Of a stretch of 37,781 nt of DNA, positions 24,297-34,115 are shown in pieces. Position 1 is the stretch's first letter, and every line of letters begins with the position of its first letter. A program made the translations under genes and the position numbers. The notes below the pieces were generated by a model. That model was not told the DNA's origin. It saw only the letters and a program-made list of their open reading frames with translations, and searched no databases. This DNA comes from Lachnospiraceae bacterium (lineage in GTDB: Bacteria > Bacillota_A > Clostridia > Lachnospirales > Lachnospiraceae), in the NCBI GenBank assembly GCA_024683935.1, contig JAIKXV010000079.1, forward strand, positions 1 through 37,781, read 5' to 3'.

Positions 24297-25718
24297 ATGG
24301 ATCTCTCCAGAAGGGAATACATCTTCTTCATAGCTTTGCTTATCATCGGAAGTGCTTTTCTGTCCGTATTTGCCTGGAAACGTTCGGGCAATATGGAGAA
24401 AGCCCTTTCCTTATTTCTCTTCATCAACGCATTTTTCCTTCACGCTTTTTATATTGCATATACTCCGACCTATGTGAGACAGCATGATGTCATAGGATTC
24501 GGCAATAATAAGGGCATAGGCCAGGCCGCCCTTATCGAATATCTGATGAATGCAGGGCGGCTTCCCGATTTCGATCCCAGGACCAGATGGGGATTTTTCC
24601 AGCCGCTTCTCCACCATATCATTGCCGCAGTCTTCTTAAAGATCAATCTTTTAAGGGGTCTGAATTACGGGGCTGCGGCGGAAAGCATACAGATACTTAC
24701 CCTTATTTACAGCATGGTATTTATACTGTACGGCTTACGTATATTTAAGCTTATGGGATTAAAAGGAAAAGGATTCATTGTTTCCGGGGCGCTCCTTTCC
24801 TTCCATCCGCTGCTGACCCTGCTGTCCGGCAGCGTAAATAATGATATGCTGTCCCATATGTTTTTTGTGATGGCAGTTTTCTATGTGCTGAAATGGTTTA
24901 AGGAAGACAGACTTTCCTCGCTGATCCTTACGGCACTTACGATAGGGCTTTCCATGATGGCAAAGCTTTCCGGGGTTCTCGCTGCGCCTGCCGTGGCTTT
25001 TCTGATGCTGTACAGGCTGTATAAGGATAAGAATGACAGAGAGAGCCTTATAAAGCGTATCAGGGACTATGCCCTCTTTGCACTCACCGTATTCCCCTTA
25101 GGACTTTTCTTCCCGATAAGAAACATGATCCTTTTTCATGTACCGCTTAGCTATATGCCGGAAGTGGGAGAGGATGTATCGGGGCACAGCCTCTTATCCC
25201 GTATCTTTGACATAAGGACTTCCACTCCTTATGCCTGCATGATAAAGAATGGCCACCCTTACGATGAATATAATATTTTCCTGACCTTTATAAAGACCTC
25301 CCTCACGGGTGAATACGACTACAGTGCGGAAAATCCGTATATTACCGGCTTCGCGTGGGCTCTGTTTCTGGCGGGAGTGCTGCTTTTTATCATCACGGCA
25401 GTATTGTTCATTCTTTTTATTTTAGGAAAATGCTCCATAAAAGATGTGCCAATCCGGCTGTTCTGGAGTATACTGATACTTACGGGAGTTATATTTATGC
25501 TGAGACTGTCGGTTACGGTACCGAATTTCAGTTCCGGGGATATGCGCTATATCGCCTGGATAGTGGTGCCCTCTGCCATGCTTCCGGGACTTTTCATTGA
25601 AGATGGGGAGACATGGAGCAGCCGTGCAGCGGGGATTGTAAAGAACTGTATCTGTGGGATAAGTGCGGTATTTTCCGTAGCATCCCTTGGCGTATATTAT
25701 CTCCTGGGGCTTCCCTGA
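24297..25718 (+). CDS. Polytopic membrane protein, GT-C/PMT-like glycosyltransferase
   Basis: A 473-residue protein with about 10-12 TM helices. The first extracytoplasmic loop holds YVRQHDVIGFGNNKGIGQ and later WGFFQPLLHHIIAAVFL. This resembles the acidic first loop and 'QPPLHH' element of ArnT/PMT-type GT-C enzymes that use lipid-linked sugars. SGSVNNDMLSHMFFVMAVFY also fits that family. No signal peptide. The start ATG at 24297 has only AGGGG upstream, at a wide spacing. It follows the second G3E gene by 18 bases with no visible link in function. The acceptor is unknown. Confidence 0.75.
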   Translation: MDLSRREYIFFIALLIIGSAFLSVFAWKRSGNMEKALSLFLFINAFFLHAFYIAYTPTYVRQHDVIGFGNNKGIGQAALIEYLMNAGRLPDFDPRTRWGFFQPLLHHIIAAVFLKINLLRGLNYGAAAESIQILTLIYSMVFILYGLRIFKLMGLKGKGFIVSGALLSFHPLLTLLSGSVNNDMLSHMFFVMAVFYVLKWFKEDRLSSLILTALTIGLSMMAKLSGVLAAPAVAFLMLYRLYKDKNDRESLIKRIRDYALFALTVFPLGLFFPIRNMILFHVPLSYMPEVGEDVSGHSLLSRIFDIRTSTPYACMIKNGHPYDEYNIFLTFIKTSLTGEYDYSAENPYITGFAWALFLAGVLLFIITAVLFILFILGKCSIKDVPIRLFWSILILTGVIFMLRLSVTVPNFSSGDMRYIAWIVVPSAMLPGLFIEDGETWSSRAAGIVKNCICGISAVFSVASLGVYYLLGLP

Positions 25719-25731
25719 AAGGTTATGAACT

Positions 25732-26754
25732 ATGAAAATGATACACTGCTCGGATATCCATCTGGATGCTGTGATGTCCGGCTTCAAGGACAGTAATAAA
25801 GCGGAAGAGAGGCGGAATGAGATCCTTTTGACCTTCGTCCGTATGGTCAGATATGCATCGAAAAATGATGTAAGGGCGATACTCATCGTAGGAGATCTCT
25901 TTGACAGTGACCGCATCAGTCCGGCTACCCTTGATATCGTGGAAAAATGCATCAGCGGTAATCCGGGCATAGATTTTTATTACACTGCGGGAAATCACGA
26001 AAAGGATGCCTTTCTCAATTCCCTTGAAAGTATTCCGGAAAACCTGAAGACCTTCAGGGATACAAAGACATACAGATATGACGAGGGGATAACGGTTTCC
26101 GCAGCATCCGATCCGTCGGAACTCAACCTGTCTTCCTCGGACTTTAATATCGTGCTCTACCACGGAACCATACGTCCAAACGCATGGAAGACGCATGATA
26201 TAGATTATCTGGCTCTCGGGCATTTTCATGAACTGAAGGAAGGATCTCTCGGAAGCAGAGGCAGATACTGTTATTCGGGATGTCTGGAGGGCAGAGGTTT
26301 TGATGAATGCGGTGAAAAGGGTTTTGTACGGCTGAATATTGAGAACGGAATGCTGGAACCCGTCTTCATGCAGGCTGCCAAGCGTACCATCCATGAACTG
26401 TCGATAGATATTTCATCGATCAGGGGAACAGGGGATGCGGATGCCCTTATCTCCGATGAACTGGAAAGAAGGCAGGTGCCGGAGGATGATCTTATAAAGA
26501 TAGTCCTGACAGGCAGAAGGGCAAATGATATAAATACCGGTTTCCTTGAGAAAAAATACGGAGAGGAGTTTTACGCTGTGCATATTGTTGATGAAACTAC
26601 TGCCGCACCCGTAAAGACCGAAGGGGCGGAATACGATATCTCCCTCAAAGGGGAATTCATCAGGATGGTCATGGAAAAGGACTGGCCGGAAGATGAGAAG
26701 CAGGCAGTTATAGAAATGGGTACCTTAGCATTGGGAGGAAAGAATATCTTATGA
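25732..26754 (+). CDS. SbcD/YhaO-like metallophosphoesterase (putative DNA nuclease)
   Basis: A 340-residue Mre11/SbcD-type calcineurin-fold enzyme. The metal motifs are all visible: CSDIHLD (Asp8, His10), VGDLFDSDR, TAGNHEKDAF, YHGTIRP and LGHFHEL. The last 100 residues are a small cap domain. Its stop overlaps the start of an ATPase gene by 4 bases (ATGA), matching the nuclease-ATPase pairing of SbcCD and YhaO-YhaN. The expected role is end processing or structure-specific DNA cleavage together with that ATPase (inference from family). It differs from the classic SbcD in having a shorter cap. Confidence 0.88.
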   Translation: MKMIHCSDIHLDAVMSGFKDSNKAEERRNEILLTFVRMVRYASKNDVRAILIVGDLFDSDRISPATLDIVEKCISGNPGIDFYYTAGNHEKDAFLNSLESIPENLKTFRDTKTYRYDEGITVSAASDPSELNLSSSDFNIVLYHGTIRPNAWKTHDIDYLALGHFHELKEGSLGSRGRYCYSGCLEGRGFDECGEKGFVRLNIENGMLEPVFMQAAKRTIHELSIDISSIRGTGDADALISDELERRQVPEDDLIKIVLTGRRANDINTGFLEKKYGEEFYAVHIVDETTAAPVKTEGAEYDISLKGEFIRMVMEKDWPEDEKQAVIEMGTLALGGKNIL

Positions 26755-28316
26755 AGATCCTGGCATGCTATATAGAAAATTTCGGATCCCTGCATCATGT
26801 AAAGTGCAGCTTAAGGGACGGCCTCAATTCCCTGAATGAAAGAAACGGCTGGGGAAAGAGCACTTTTGCTGTGTTTTTGCGGGCGATGTTCTACGGCCTG
26901 GATAACTGCAGGAACAGCTCGGGATATGATGAAAAGGATTACAGAAAGAACCTGAATCCCTGGCAGGGAGGCAATTTCGGAGGATATATAGAATTCGAGA
27001 CCGGAGCAAAGCGATACAGGGTCACCAGATTTTTCAAAGAGAAAAAGAGGGATGACAGCTTTGAACTGTTAGATCTCGATACCATGCTTCCGTCAGAGGA
27101 TTTCAGCTCATCTCTCGGGGAGGAGCTTTTTGGAATAGACGCATACGGCTATGAGAGAAGTGTTTATATCCCTCATAACGACCTCTTTATCGGTACCGAT
27201 GACAGTGTGAATTCCAAGCTTTTGGGGCTTCTTGAGAGCGACGGCGACATGAATAATTTCGAGAACGCCATGAAGATCCTTAATGATGCGAGACGAGAAC
27301 TCAAGAAGACCGGCGGCAGGGGAAAGATAGACCGGAGCTCCGAAGAGAAGGCCGGAATGGAGGTCAGGCTCCGCAAGGCTCTGGAGGGAGAAAAGCAGAC
27401 GACCGAAAAGAAGAACTCCCTGGCAGAGGCCGTTAAGGAAAAGGATGGCTATAAGGCCGAACGGGAACAGGCGGAAAAGGCTCTTACCGAGTTTACGGAA
27501 AGGAATGTATCCGGCGGAGGCAGAGCCGGCATGATGGTCTTTGGCATACTGATGATACTTTTGGGTCTCGCTGCCGGTGGACTGGGAGCTTTTGCGATCG
27601 TCAGACTCCCCATGTATTATAATTACGGACTGATACTTGCCGGAGCGGGAGGTATAGTATTTCTTATAGGTTTCATCCTGCTGATCGTAAGGCACTCTGG
27701 CATCAGCAAGAATAAAAAAGAATTCAATACGCTTCAGGATGCCGTAACGGAAAAGAGAAAACTTTTTGAAGCCGCTGCCGAAAAGGAAGCGGAATTAAAG
27801 CAGGAGATAGACAGTTTAAGCCGGGATTATGAGGATCCGGAGAAACTGAGGCAGGAGATAGACAGGCTGCAGGAAGCCACCTCCGAGGACACGGCAAAGC
27901 TTGTCGCCATCGAGAGAACGATGCGGACCCTCGGAGAAGCCAGACAGAGCCTGTCCGGCCATTATATGGACGGTCTCAGGGATAACTTTATGAAGTATCT
28001 GAAGAAGGCAGGATTCGGAGACAACGGCGCGGTAATGGACAGTGAGTTCAATATCAGTTTAGAGAGCCACGGGAGTATGCATTCCATCATGTCCGAGAGC
28101 AGCGGCATAAAGGATCTTATAAACTTAAGCGCCAGATTTGCGCTGATAGATGCTCTGTTTGAGAATGACAAGCCCTGTGTTATACTTGATGATGTCATGA
28201 ACAATCTGGATGAAGAGCGTTTTAAGAACGCCATGGACATGACTGAGGAATTTGCAAAGAATTACCAGGTGATCTATCTCACCTGCAACAGCAGCAGGGT
28301 ACCGGCAGGACTGTAA
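26751..28316 (+). CDS. YhaN/SbcC-like ATPase, very short, with transmembrane hairpin
   Basis: A 521-residue SMC/Rad50-type ATPase. The N-terminal lobe has IENFGSLHHV and Walker A NGWGKST (32-38). A short coiled coil at about 185-255 leads to two TM helices at about 261-283 and 292-314 (MMVFGILMILLGLAAGGL; GLILAGAGGIVFLIGFILLI). A second coil returns at about 318-395. The C-terminal lobe has a weak signature loop (SSGIKDLINLSARFALID) and Walker B VILDDVMNNLDEE (Asp480/Asp481). YhaN-type proteins are about twice this length. The TM hairpin at the coil tip, where Rad50 has its zinc hook, should tether the complex to the membrane. It is paired with the nuclease upstream. Confidence 0.85.
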   Translation: MKILACYIENFGSLHHVKCSLRDGLNSLNERNGWGKSTFAVFLRAMFYGLDNCRNSSGYDEKDYRKNLNPWQGGNFGGYIEFETGAKRYRVTRFFKEKKRDDSFELLDLDTMLPSEDFSSSLGEELFGIDAYGYERSVYIPHNDLFIGTDDSVNSKLLGLLESDGDMNNFENAMKILNDARRELKKTGGRGKIDRSSEEKAGMEVRLRKALEGEKQTTEKKNSLAEAVKEKDGYKAEREQAEKALTEFTERNVSGGGRAGMMVFGILMILLGLAAGGLGAFAIVRLPMYYNYGLILAGAGGIVFLIGFILLIVRHSGISKNKKEFNTLQDAVTEKRKLFEAAAEKEAELKQEIDSLSRDYEDPEKLRQEIDRLQEATSEDTAKLVAIERTMRTLGEARQSLSGHYMDGLRDNFMKYLKKAGFGDNGAVMDSEFNISLESHGSMHSIMSESSGIKDLINLSARFALIDALFENDKPCVILDDVMNNLDEERFKNAMDMTEEFAKNYQVIYLTCNSSRVPAGL

Positions 28317-28389
28317 CGGAAATAGGTTATACAGCGGCTTATGGGGTAATAAGCGGAGAGTAAATAACAGAATGGAGGAAACGACAAAA

Positions 28390-29112
28390 ATGGAAACAAT
28401 GGACGATTACAAGGAAGAACTGGACGAATCCTTAAAGAAGCTTGAAGATGACAATGTCATGGAAGGCAAGGTGGAGGACGAGGAAAGTGCCGAGGAGAAC
28501 ATGGCCTGGGCCCATGTAAGGGAACTCCAGAAAAACAAGGAAGAGATCAAGGTAAAGATAGGCGGCATGGTAAACGGCGGACTGATCGCCTATGTTGAAA
28601 ATATTAGGGGCTTCATACCCGCATCCCAGATCTCCATGGATTTTGTGGAAAACCTGGAGGAGTGGCTCGGAAAAAACCTTACGGTAAGGGTTATTACCTG
28701 TGACAGTGCGAGGAAGAAGCTGGTCCTTTCCGCAAAGGCCATCCTTAAGGAAAAGCAGGAAAAGGAGCAGGAAGAGAAACGTTCCGGCATTAAGAAGGAT
28801 ATGGTTCTCGAGGGCAAGGTTGAAACCATACAGCCCTACGGTGCATTTATAGATTTAGGAGACGGTATAAGCGGTTTGCTGCATGTATCCCAGATATCGG
28901 ACAAGAGGATCAAGACTCCGGATGAGGTGCTGAAGGCAGGGGATACCGTAAAGGTAAAGGTTATAAAGACCGAAGATAAGAAGATATCCCTTTCCATGAA
29001 GGCCGTGAAAGCCGATGAGGAAAAGGCTGAGGCAGAGGAAGTTTTCAAGCTTCCGGAGACAGGCCCTGTAACCACATCACTGGGAGATCTGTTAAAGGAC
29101 ATTAAACTGTAA
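28390..29112 (+). CDS. S1-domain RNA-binding protein (RpsA-like)
   Basis: A 240-residue protein with an acidic N-terminal tail and two S1 OB-fold domains. The first is degenerate (KVKIGGMVNGGLIAYVENIR, GFIPASQIS). The second is canonical (LEGKVETIQPYGAFIDLGDG, SGLLHVSQISDKRI, VKVKVIKTEDKKISLSMKA). It resembles the short ribosomal S1-like proteins of Firmicutes, which bind mRNA and affect translation or decay. I favour the ATG at 28390, with GGAGG 11 bases before it; the ATG at 28372 adds six residues and has a weaker GGAGAG. A separate 28316-28372 leader exists, but I see no clear promoter in it. Confidence 0.88.
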   Translation: METMDDYKEELDESLKKLEDDNVMEGKVEDEESAEENMAWAHVRELQKNKEEIKVKIGGMVNGGLIAYVENIRGFIPASQISMDFVENLEEWLGKNLTVRVITCDSARKKLVLSAKAILKEKQEKEQEEKRSGIKKDMVLEGKVETIQPYGAFIDLGDGISGLLHVSQISDKRIKTPDEVLKAGDTVKVKVIKTEDKKISLSMKAVKADEEKAEAEEVFKLPETGPVTTSLGDLLKDIKL

Positions 29113-29139
29113 TTTTTTTCTGCAGGTATTTTCATTGCC

Positions 29140-32100
29140 ATGATGATACTGTTTCTTACATTTCTTATACTGACTTTTGGAATTCCCACAAACATATATG
29201 CCGCTCCCCCTGTAAGGGAGAACGGCATTGATTATCTTGCGAGATTTGAGTCCGTCCAGTACGGAAAAAGGGACGGGCTCCTCTCGGCAGAGACCAACGC
29301 CATAGTGCAGACCGGTGACGGCTATATATGGGCGGGCACCTATTCGGGACTGTACAGATTTGACGGGGCAGCTTTTGAAAGAGCGGCTCTGAATTTTAAT
29401 ATCAACAGCGTGATGTCTCTCTTCGTGGACAGCAAGGGCAGGATGTGGACCGGCACCAATGAATCGGGACTTGGATGTTATGATCCGGAAGAACGTAATT
29501 ATATCTTTTTCACCAAAGAGGACGGGCTTACAGCAGACAGCATACGTTCCCTGGCTGAGGATGACGAGGGATGCATATATGTGGGAACGGTAGAGGGCTT
29601 ATCCTGTATACATAATGACGGCAGTATTTCACAGGTGGAGGATCCGGTGACTGTAACGGGAGTGCGCTCCTTAAGCGGATCTGGAGATGCGATCTGTGGA
29701 GTAACAAACGGAGGAGAGCTCTTCCTTATTAAGGATCATAAGGTAACTGCTATTGCCGACTGTGATGTGCCGGGAACAGATTATACCTGTGTAACAATGC
29801 AGGACAGTTCTACCATCCTTGCGGGAACTTCAAGCACCTTTATCGACAAACTGACATATGACGGTAATTCCATAAAGCGCAGCAACCGATATGATGTGGG
29901 GGATGCCGGTTATTTCAGCTCCATTTACTATGACAGTCATACCAATGAATACTTCTACGGCGCTGAAAACGGCATGGGAGTCATTGAGGCGGGCAGCGGA
30001 GAGATATTCTCTCTTACCCAGCCCGGATTTGAAAGCTCTGTATGCCAGGTTACAAAGGATTATCAGGGCAATATCTGGTTTGTTTCCAATAAGCAGGGGA
30101 TACTGAAGCTGTCCCCGAATCCTTTTACCGATGTATTTGTGAAGGCCGGGATAGACGGCAGTGTTGTAAACAGCCTGGAGGTCAAGGGTGATGAAATATA
30201 TATCGGCAAGGATAACGGTTTAAGTGTCGTAAACAAGGATACGTTCAAGACCTGTGATTATGACTTTATCTCCAGATTTGACGGAATCAGGATAAGGCAT
30301 ATAAATTTAGATTCAAAGGGTAATCTCTGGCTCTCCACCTATGGGCAGGAAGGGCTTTTCCGTATTGATAACGAGGGGAAGATCGAGGTCTTTCATGAAG
30401 GAAAGGGTACCATCGGAGGCCGGTTCCGCTATAGTATGGAGCTTTCTGACGGCCGGATCCTGGCTGCCAGCAATACGGGTCTGAACTATATCTATGATGG
30501 GAAGGTCACTAAAACCCTTGGGGCGGATAACGGGCTTGATACGCCGCAGATCCTCACCATGGTGGAGGATAAGGACGGCCGGATCCTGGCCGGGAGCGAC
30601 GGCGGCGGAATTTATATCATTAAGGACGATAAGGTTGTAGATAATATAGGAACCGAAGAGGGACTGGGAACCCTCGTGGTATTAAGGATAGTTCCCTATA
30701 ATGAAGGATATTTCTATGTGACCAGTAACGCGATCTATTATGATAACGGTACGGAGATAAGGAAACTGGATTCCTTCCCCTACAGCAATAATTACGATAT
30801 CTACGTAGCTCCCGATGATAAAGCCTGGGTTTCATCCAGCGCGGGTATCTATGTGGTGGACGTGGATGACCTTATCGCAAATGAGGAATACAGCTATAAT
30901 CTTTTAGACTATACCAGGGGATTTAACACGACTCTCACAGCCAACTCCTGGAATACGGTTCTGGACAGCGGAGAAAAGCTGCTGCTATGCTGCAGTGACG
31001 GAGTCCGGTCCATAGATACCGACAGCTATGATTATGTTGATAAGGACTGCAATATTGATGTGGAATACATCCTCTGCGAGGATGAGGAGATAAGGCCGGA
31101 TGAGAATGGAAATTATATCCTGCCCCCCACCAAGGGACGTATTCAGATAAAGGCAGCCATACTGAATTTTACCCTTTCCAACCCCACGATTCATATATTC
31201 CTTGCGGGAGTGGATGATGAGGGTATGACCTCCTTCCAGAGGAATCTCGGGTATCTGGAATACACGAACCTCCCCTACGGACATTATGACCTTCATATCC
31301 AGATACTGAACAGCTATGACAGTTCCGTCCTGAGGGATGAAGTCTTCCATATCCATAAGAAACCGAGGCTCATGGAGCTGCTCTTTGTAAAGGTGATCCT
31401 GGCGCTCCTCGGCGCTCTCCTTGTGGCCTTCCTGGTGTGGAGATTCATGCAGAGCACCATTATCCGCAGGCAGTATGAGGAGATAAGGCTGGCAAAGGAT
31501 GAGGCTGAGAGAGCTAACAGTGCGAAGTCCCGTTTCCTTGCCAATATGTCCCATGAGATCCGGACGCCTATCAATACCATAATGGGAATGGACGAAATGA
31601 TACTGCGAGAGGATACGGAGGATGTGCCGGAAGAGTATGTGAAGAATGTTACCGGTTACGCCTCCGATATCAAGAGGGCTTCGGAGCTGCTGCTGGGGCT
31701 TGTGAATGATGTATTGGATCTTTCAAAGATAGAGTCCGGAAAGATGAATCTGGTACCGCAGGATTACCACACTCTTGATTTCATACGTTCCATTACCACC
31801 ATGATAAGGGTGAGGAGCAATGAAAAGGATCTTTACTTTGAAACCGATATAGATGAGAATCTGCCGAAGAAGCTCCGCGGTGATGCCGGCAAGATCAAGC
31901 AGGTGGTATTAAACCTCCTTACAAATGCGGTGAAATACACGGAAAAGGGCGGCTTTACCCTTATCATAAAAGCGGAAGAGAGACAGGAGAACAGCTGCAC
32001 GGTCTATTATGCCGTAAAGGATACGGGGATAGGCATAAAGAGCGAAGATATGGAGAAGCTCTTCTCCGCCTTTGAAAGACTTGACGAAGAGAGGAACAGT

Positions 32101-33315
32101 GCCATACAGGGCACCGGTCTCGGCCTCGATATATCCAGGCAGTTTGTAGCCCTGATGGGCGATGAATTAAGGTGCGACAGTGTATACGGAGAAGGTTCTA
32201 CATTCTACTTCAGGGCGGAGCAGGAGATAATAGACGGAGAGCCCATAGGGAAGTTCACGGAAAATGAAGACCTGTCGGGAAAGAATAAATATCTCCCCGA
32301 ATTTATCGCGCCGGAGGGAAGGGTTTTAGTCGTTGATGATAATGAGATGAACCTGCAGGTAATAAAGGGTCTTCTGAAGCGGACGAAATTAAAGCTGTCT
32401 ACCGCAATGAGCGGCAGGGAATGCCTGAGCAGGCTTAAGGAAGAAAGTTTCCATCTGGTACTTCTTGACCATATGATGCCGGAGATGGACGGCCTGCAGA
32501 CCTGTGCGGAGATAAGGAAGGATTTCCCGGATCTGCCGGTCATTGCCCTTACAGCAAATGCCGCAACCAGCGGAAAAGATTTTTACAGGGAAGCGGGGTT
32601 CCAGGATTATCTCGCAAAGCCGGTTGAAGCGGACAAGATAGAGAAGACGATAAAGAAGTATCTGCCGAAGGAAATCCTTATGGAGCCAGTGGAAGCAGAA
32701 GCATCCGCAGATGAGGATAAGCTTCCTGAGGGAATGGAATGGCTGAATGAGACGGAGGGGATCTCGGTTCCTGACGGAATAAAATTCTGCGGAGGTTCGG
32801 AGGCCTTTATCAAATCCATAAAGACCTTCAATGATACCCTGACAGATAATGCAGACACGATAGAAAAGGCTTATAATGACCGTGATATAGAGCTCTACAC
32901 TATAAAGGTGCATGCATTAAAGAGTTCGGCGAGGATCATAGGAGCTTCTGAGCTTTCGGAAAAGGCAAGGCTGCTGGAGGATGCCGGAAAGGACGGAGAT
33001 CTCGATTATATCGATGCCAATACAGAGGAAATCCTCAGGCTATACAGGGAGTATAAGGACAGGCTTTCGGGTCTTAATGATGATGAAGGGGATAAGGAGC
33101 TTATGCCGGATTCTGACATAGAAGACGCATATGCCGCATTACTTGAGTTCATTCCCGGTATGGACTATGACGCCGCGGAAATGGTATTATCCCAGGTAGG
33201 GGAGTACCGTCTGCCGGAAAAGGACAGCCGGATTTTCGGTGAACTGGAAAAGAAGCTGAAGGTTCTTGACTGGGACGGTATGGAAGAGCTGATCAGGGAG
33301 AGGGATGGAGAGTAA
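29140..33315 (+). CDS. Hybrid sensor histidine kinase: propeller sensor-TM-HK-receiver-Hpt
   Basis: A 1391-residue membrane kinase. Order: signal peptide 1-22 (ending NIYAA), then an extracytoplasmic beta-propeller of two-component-regulator repeats (IWAGTYSGLYRFDG, MWTGTNESGLGCYD, LWLSTYGQEGLFRID, ILAGSDGGGIYII). Next come a Y_Y_Y domain near 660-735, a TM helix 748-770, HisKA with His805 (NMSHEIRTPINTIMGM), HATPase (NLLTNAVKYTEKGG, VKDTGIGI), a receiver with Asp1110 (LVLLDHMMPEMDG) and an Hpt domain with His1258 (VHALKSSARIIGA). A helical tail of about 85 residues ends it. In gut bacteria such sensors often detect carbohydrates. The periplasmic-type domain here implies an outside ligand. 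The partner regulator starts three bases after the stop. Confidence 0.93.
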   Translation: MMILFLTFLILTFGIPTNIYAAPPVRENGIDYLARFESVQYGKRDGLLSAETNAIVQTGDGYIWAGTYSGLYRFDGAAFERAALNFNINSVMSLFVDSKGRMWTGTNESGLGCYDPEERNYIFFTKEDGLTADSIRSLAEDDEGCIYVGTVEGLSCIHNDGSISQVEDPVTVTGVRSLSGSGDAICGVTNGGELFLIKDHKVTAIADCDVPGTDYTCVTMQDSSTILAGTSSTFIDKLTYDGNSIKRSNRYDVGDAGYFSSIYYDSHTNEYFYGAENGMGVIEAGSGEIFSLTQPGFESSVCQVTKDYQGNIWFVSNKQGILKLSPNPFTDVFVKAGIDGSVVNSLEVKGDEIYIGKDNGLSVVNKDTFKTCDYDFISRFDGIRIRHINLDSKGNLWLSTYGQEGLFRIDNEGKIEVFHEGKGTIGGRFRYSMELSDGRILAASNTGLNYIYDGKVTKTLGADNGLDTPQILTMVEDKDGRILAGSDGGGIYIIKDDKVVDNIGTEEGLGTLVVLRIVPYNEGYFYVTSNAIYYDNGTEIRKLDSFPYSNNYDIYVAPDDKAWVSSSAGIYVVDVDDLIANEEYSYNLLDYTRGFNTTLTANSWNTVLDSGEKLLLCCSDGVRSIDTDSYDYVDKDCNIDVEYILCEDEEIRPDENGNYILPPTKGRIQIKAAILNFTLSNPTIHIFLAGVDDEGMTSFQRNLGYLEYTNLPYGHYDLHIQILNSYDSSVLRDEVFHIHKKPRLMELLFVKVILALLGALLVAFLVWRFMQSTIIRRQYEEIRLAKDEAERANSAKSRFLANMSHEIRTPINTIMGMDEMILREDTEDVPEEYVKNVTGYASDIKRASELLLGLVNDVLDLSKIESGKMNLVPQDYHTLDFIRSITTMIRVRSNEKDLYFETDIDENLPKKLRGDAGKIKQVVLNLLTNAVKYTEKGGFTLIIKAEERQENSCTVYYAVKDTGIGIKSEDMEKLFSAFERLDEERNSAIQGTGLGLDISRQFVALMGDELRCDSVYGEGSTFYFRAEQEIIDGEPIGKFTENEDLSGKNKYLPEFIAPEGRVLVVDDNEMNLQVIKGLLKRTKLKLSTAMSGRECLSRLKEESFHLVLLDHMMPEMDGLQTCAEIRKDFPDLPVIALTANAATSGKDFYREAGFQDYLAKPVEADKIEKTIKKYLPKEILMEPVEAEASADEDKLPEGMEWLNETEGISVPDGIKFCGGSEAFIKSIKTFNDTLTDNADTIEKAYNDRDIELYTIKVHALKSSARIIGASELSEKARLLEDAGKDGDLDYIDANTEEILRLYREYKDRLSGLNDDEGDKELMPDSDIEDAYAALLEFIPGMDYDAAEMVLSQVGEYRLPEKDSRIFGELEKKLKVLDWDGMEELIRERDGE

Positions 33316-33318
33316 TCT

Positions 33319-34092
33319 ATGGAAGAGAGACTGGTTTTCATCATCGGTGGCAAAGAAAGTTTCATAATAAGGGTTCTGGTAAAAAAGCTGAAGGAAGCAG
33401 GTATTGAGGCAGCCTTTGTTAAGACCGGGGTAAATACCATCAATGCAGCAATGTCAGGACATGAGCACGCTCAGATGACCCTTTTTCTCGATACGGATGA
33501 GAAGCTTCCTCATGATGTCATGAGTTTCTTAAAAGACAAGATGACGGATGAGGGACGGCAGTTCATCCTTATAGGTGATGCGGGCGATACCCGGAGGATA
33601 ATCGACAATATGCCGGGAAACCTCATCTATAAAACCTTTAACCGTCCGCTGAATAATGACGATTACGTAAAGACTGTGTCTGAACTTTTCGGAAAGATAG
33701 AGGCAGGAGAATATAAGAAGAGCATATTGATCGTTGATGACGATCCTACATATATGGGACTTGTAAGGGAGTGGCTGAAGGATGAGTTCAGGGTGTCCAT
33801 GGCGAATTCCGGGCTGCAGGCCATTAAGTGGCTTGGAAAGAACCACGTGGATCTCATTCTTTTAGATCACGAGATGCCGGTGACCAGCGGTCCCCAGGTT
33901 TTGGAGATGCTGAGGAGTGATGAAGATACCAGATCCATCCCCGTGATCTTCCTTACGGGAAAGGGTGATAAGGAGAGCGTTATGCAGGTTGTGGCGCTGA
34001 AGCCCGAAGGATATTTATTAAAGACGATAGACAGAGCTGAGCTCTTATCCAACCTCCGTAATTTCTTCAAGACCGGAAAGGTGCAGGTATAG
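33319..34092 (+). CDS. Response regulator with pseudo-receiver and receiver, no output domain
   Basis: A 257-residue protein with two receiver-like domains. The N-terminal one (1-125, LVFIIGGKESFIIRVLVKKL) lacks the paired acidic residues and is probably inactive. The C-terminal receiver is complete: ILIVDDDPTYMGLVREWL, phospho-acceptor Asp183 (ILLDHEMPVTSG), the Thr in IFLTGKGDK, and YLLKT with the conserved lysine. There is no DNA-binding or enzymatic domain. Three bases separate it from the hybrid kinase, so it is the expected phosphate acceptor from Hpt His1258. It must act through protein contacts, perhaps as a phosphate sink or bridge to another regulator. Confidence 0.9.
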   Translation: MEERLVFIIGGKESFIIRVLVKKLKEAGIEAAFVKTGVNTINAAMSGHEHAQMTLFLDTDEKLPHDVMSFLKDKMTDEGRQFILIGDAGDTRRIIDNMPGNLIYKTFNRPLNNDDYVKTVSELFGKIEAGEYKKSILIVDDDPTYMGLVREWLKDEFRVSMANSGLQAIKWLGKNHVDLILLDHEMPVTSGPQVLEMLRSDEDTRSIPVIFLTGKGDKESVMQVVALKPEGYLLKTIDRAELLSNLRNFFKTGKVQV

Positions 34093-34115
34093 CTTCGGTA
34101 TCAGGGTAAATCGGT

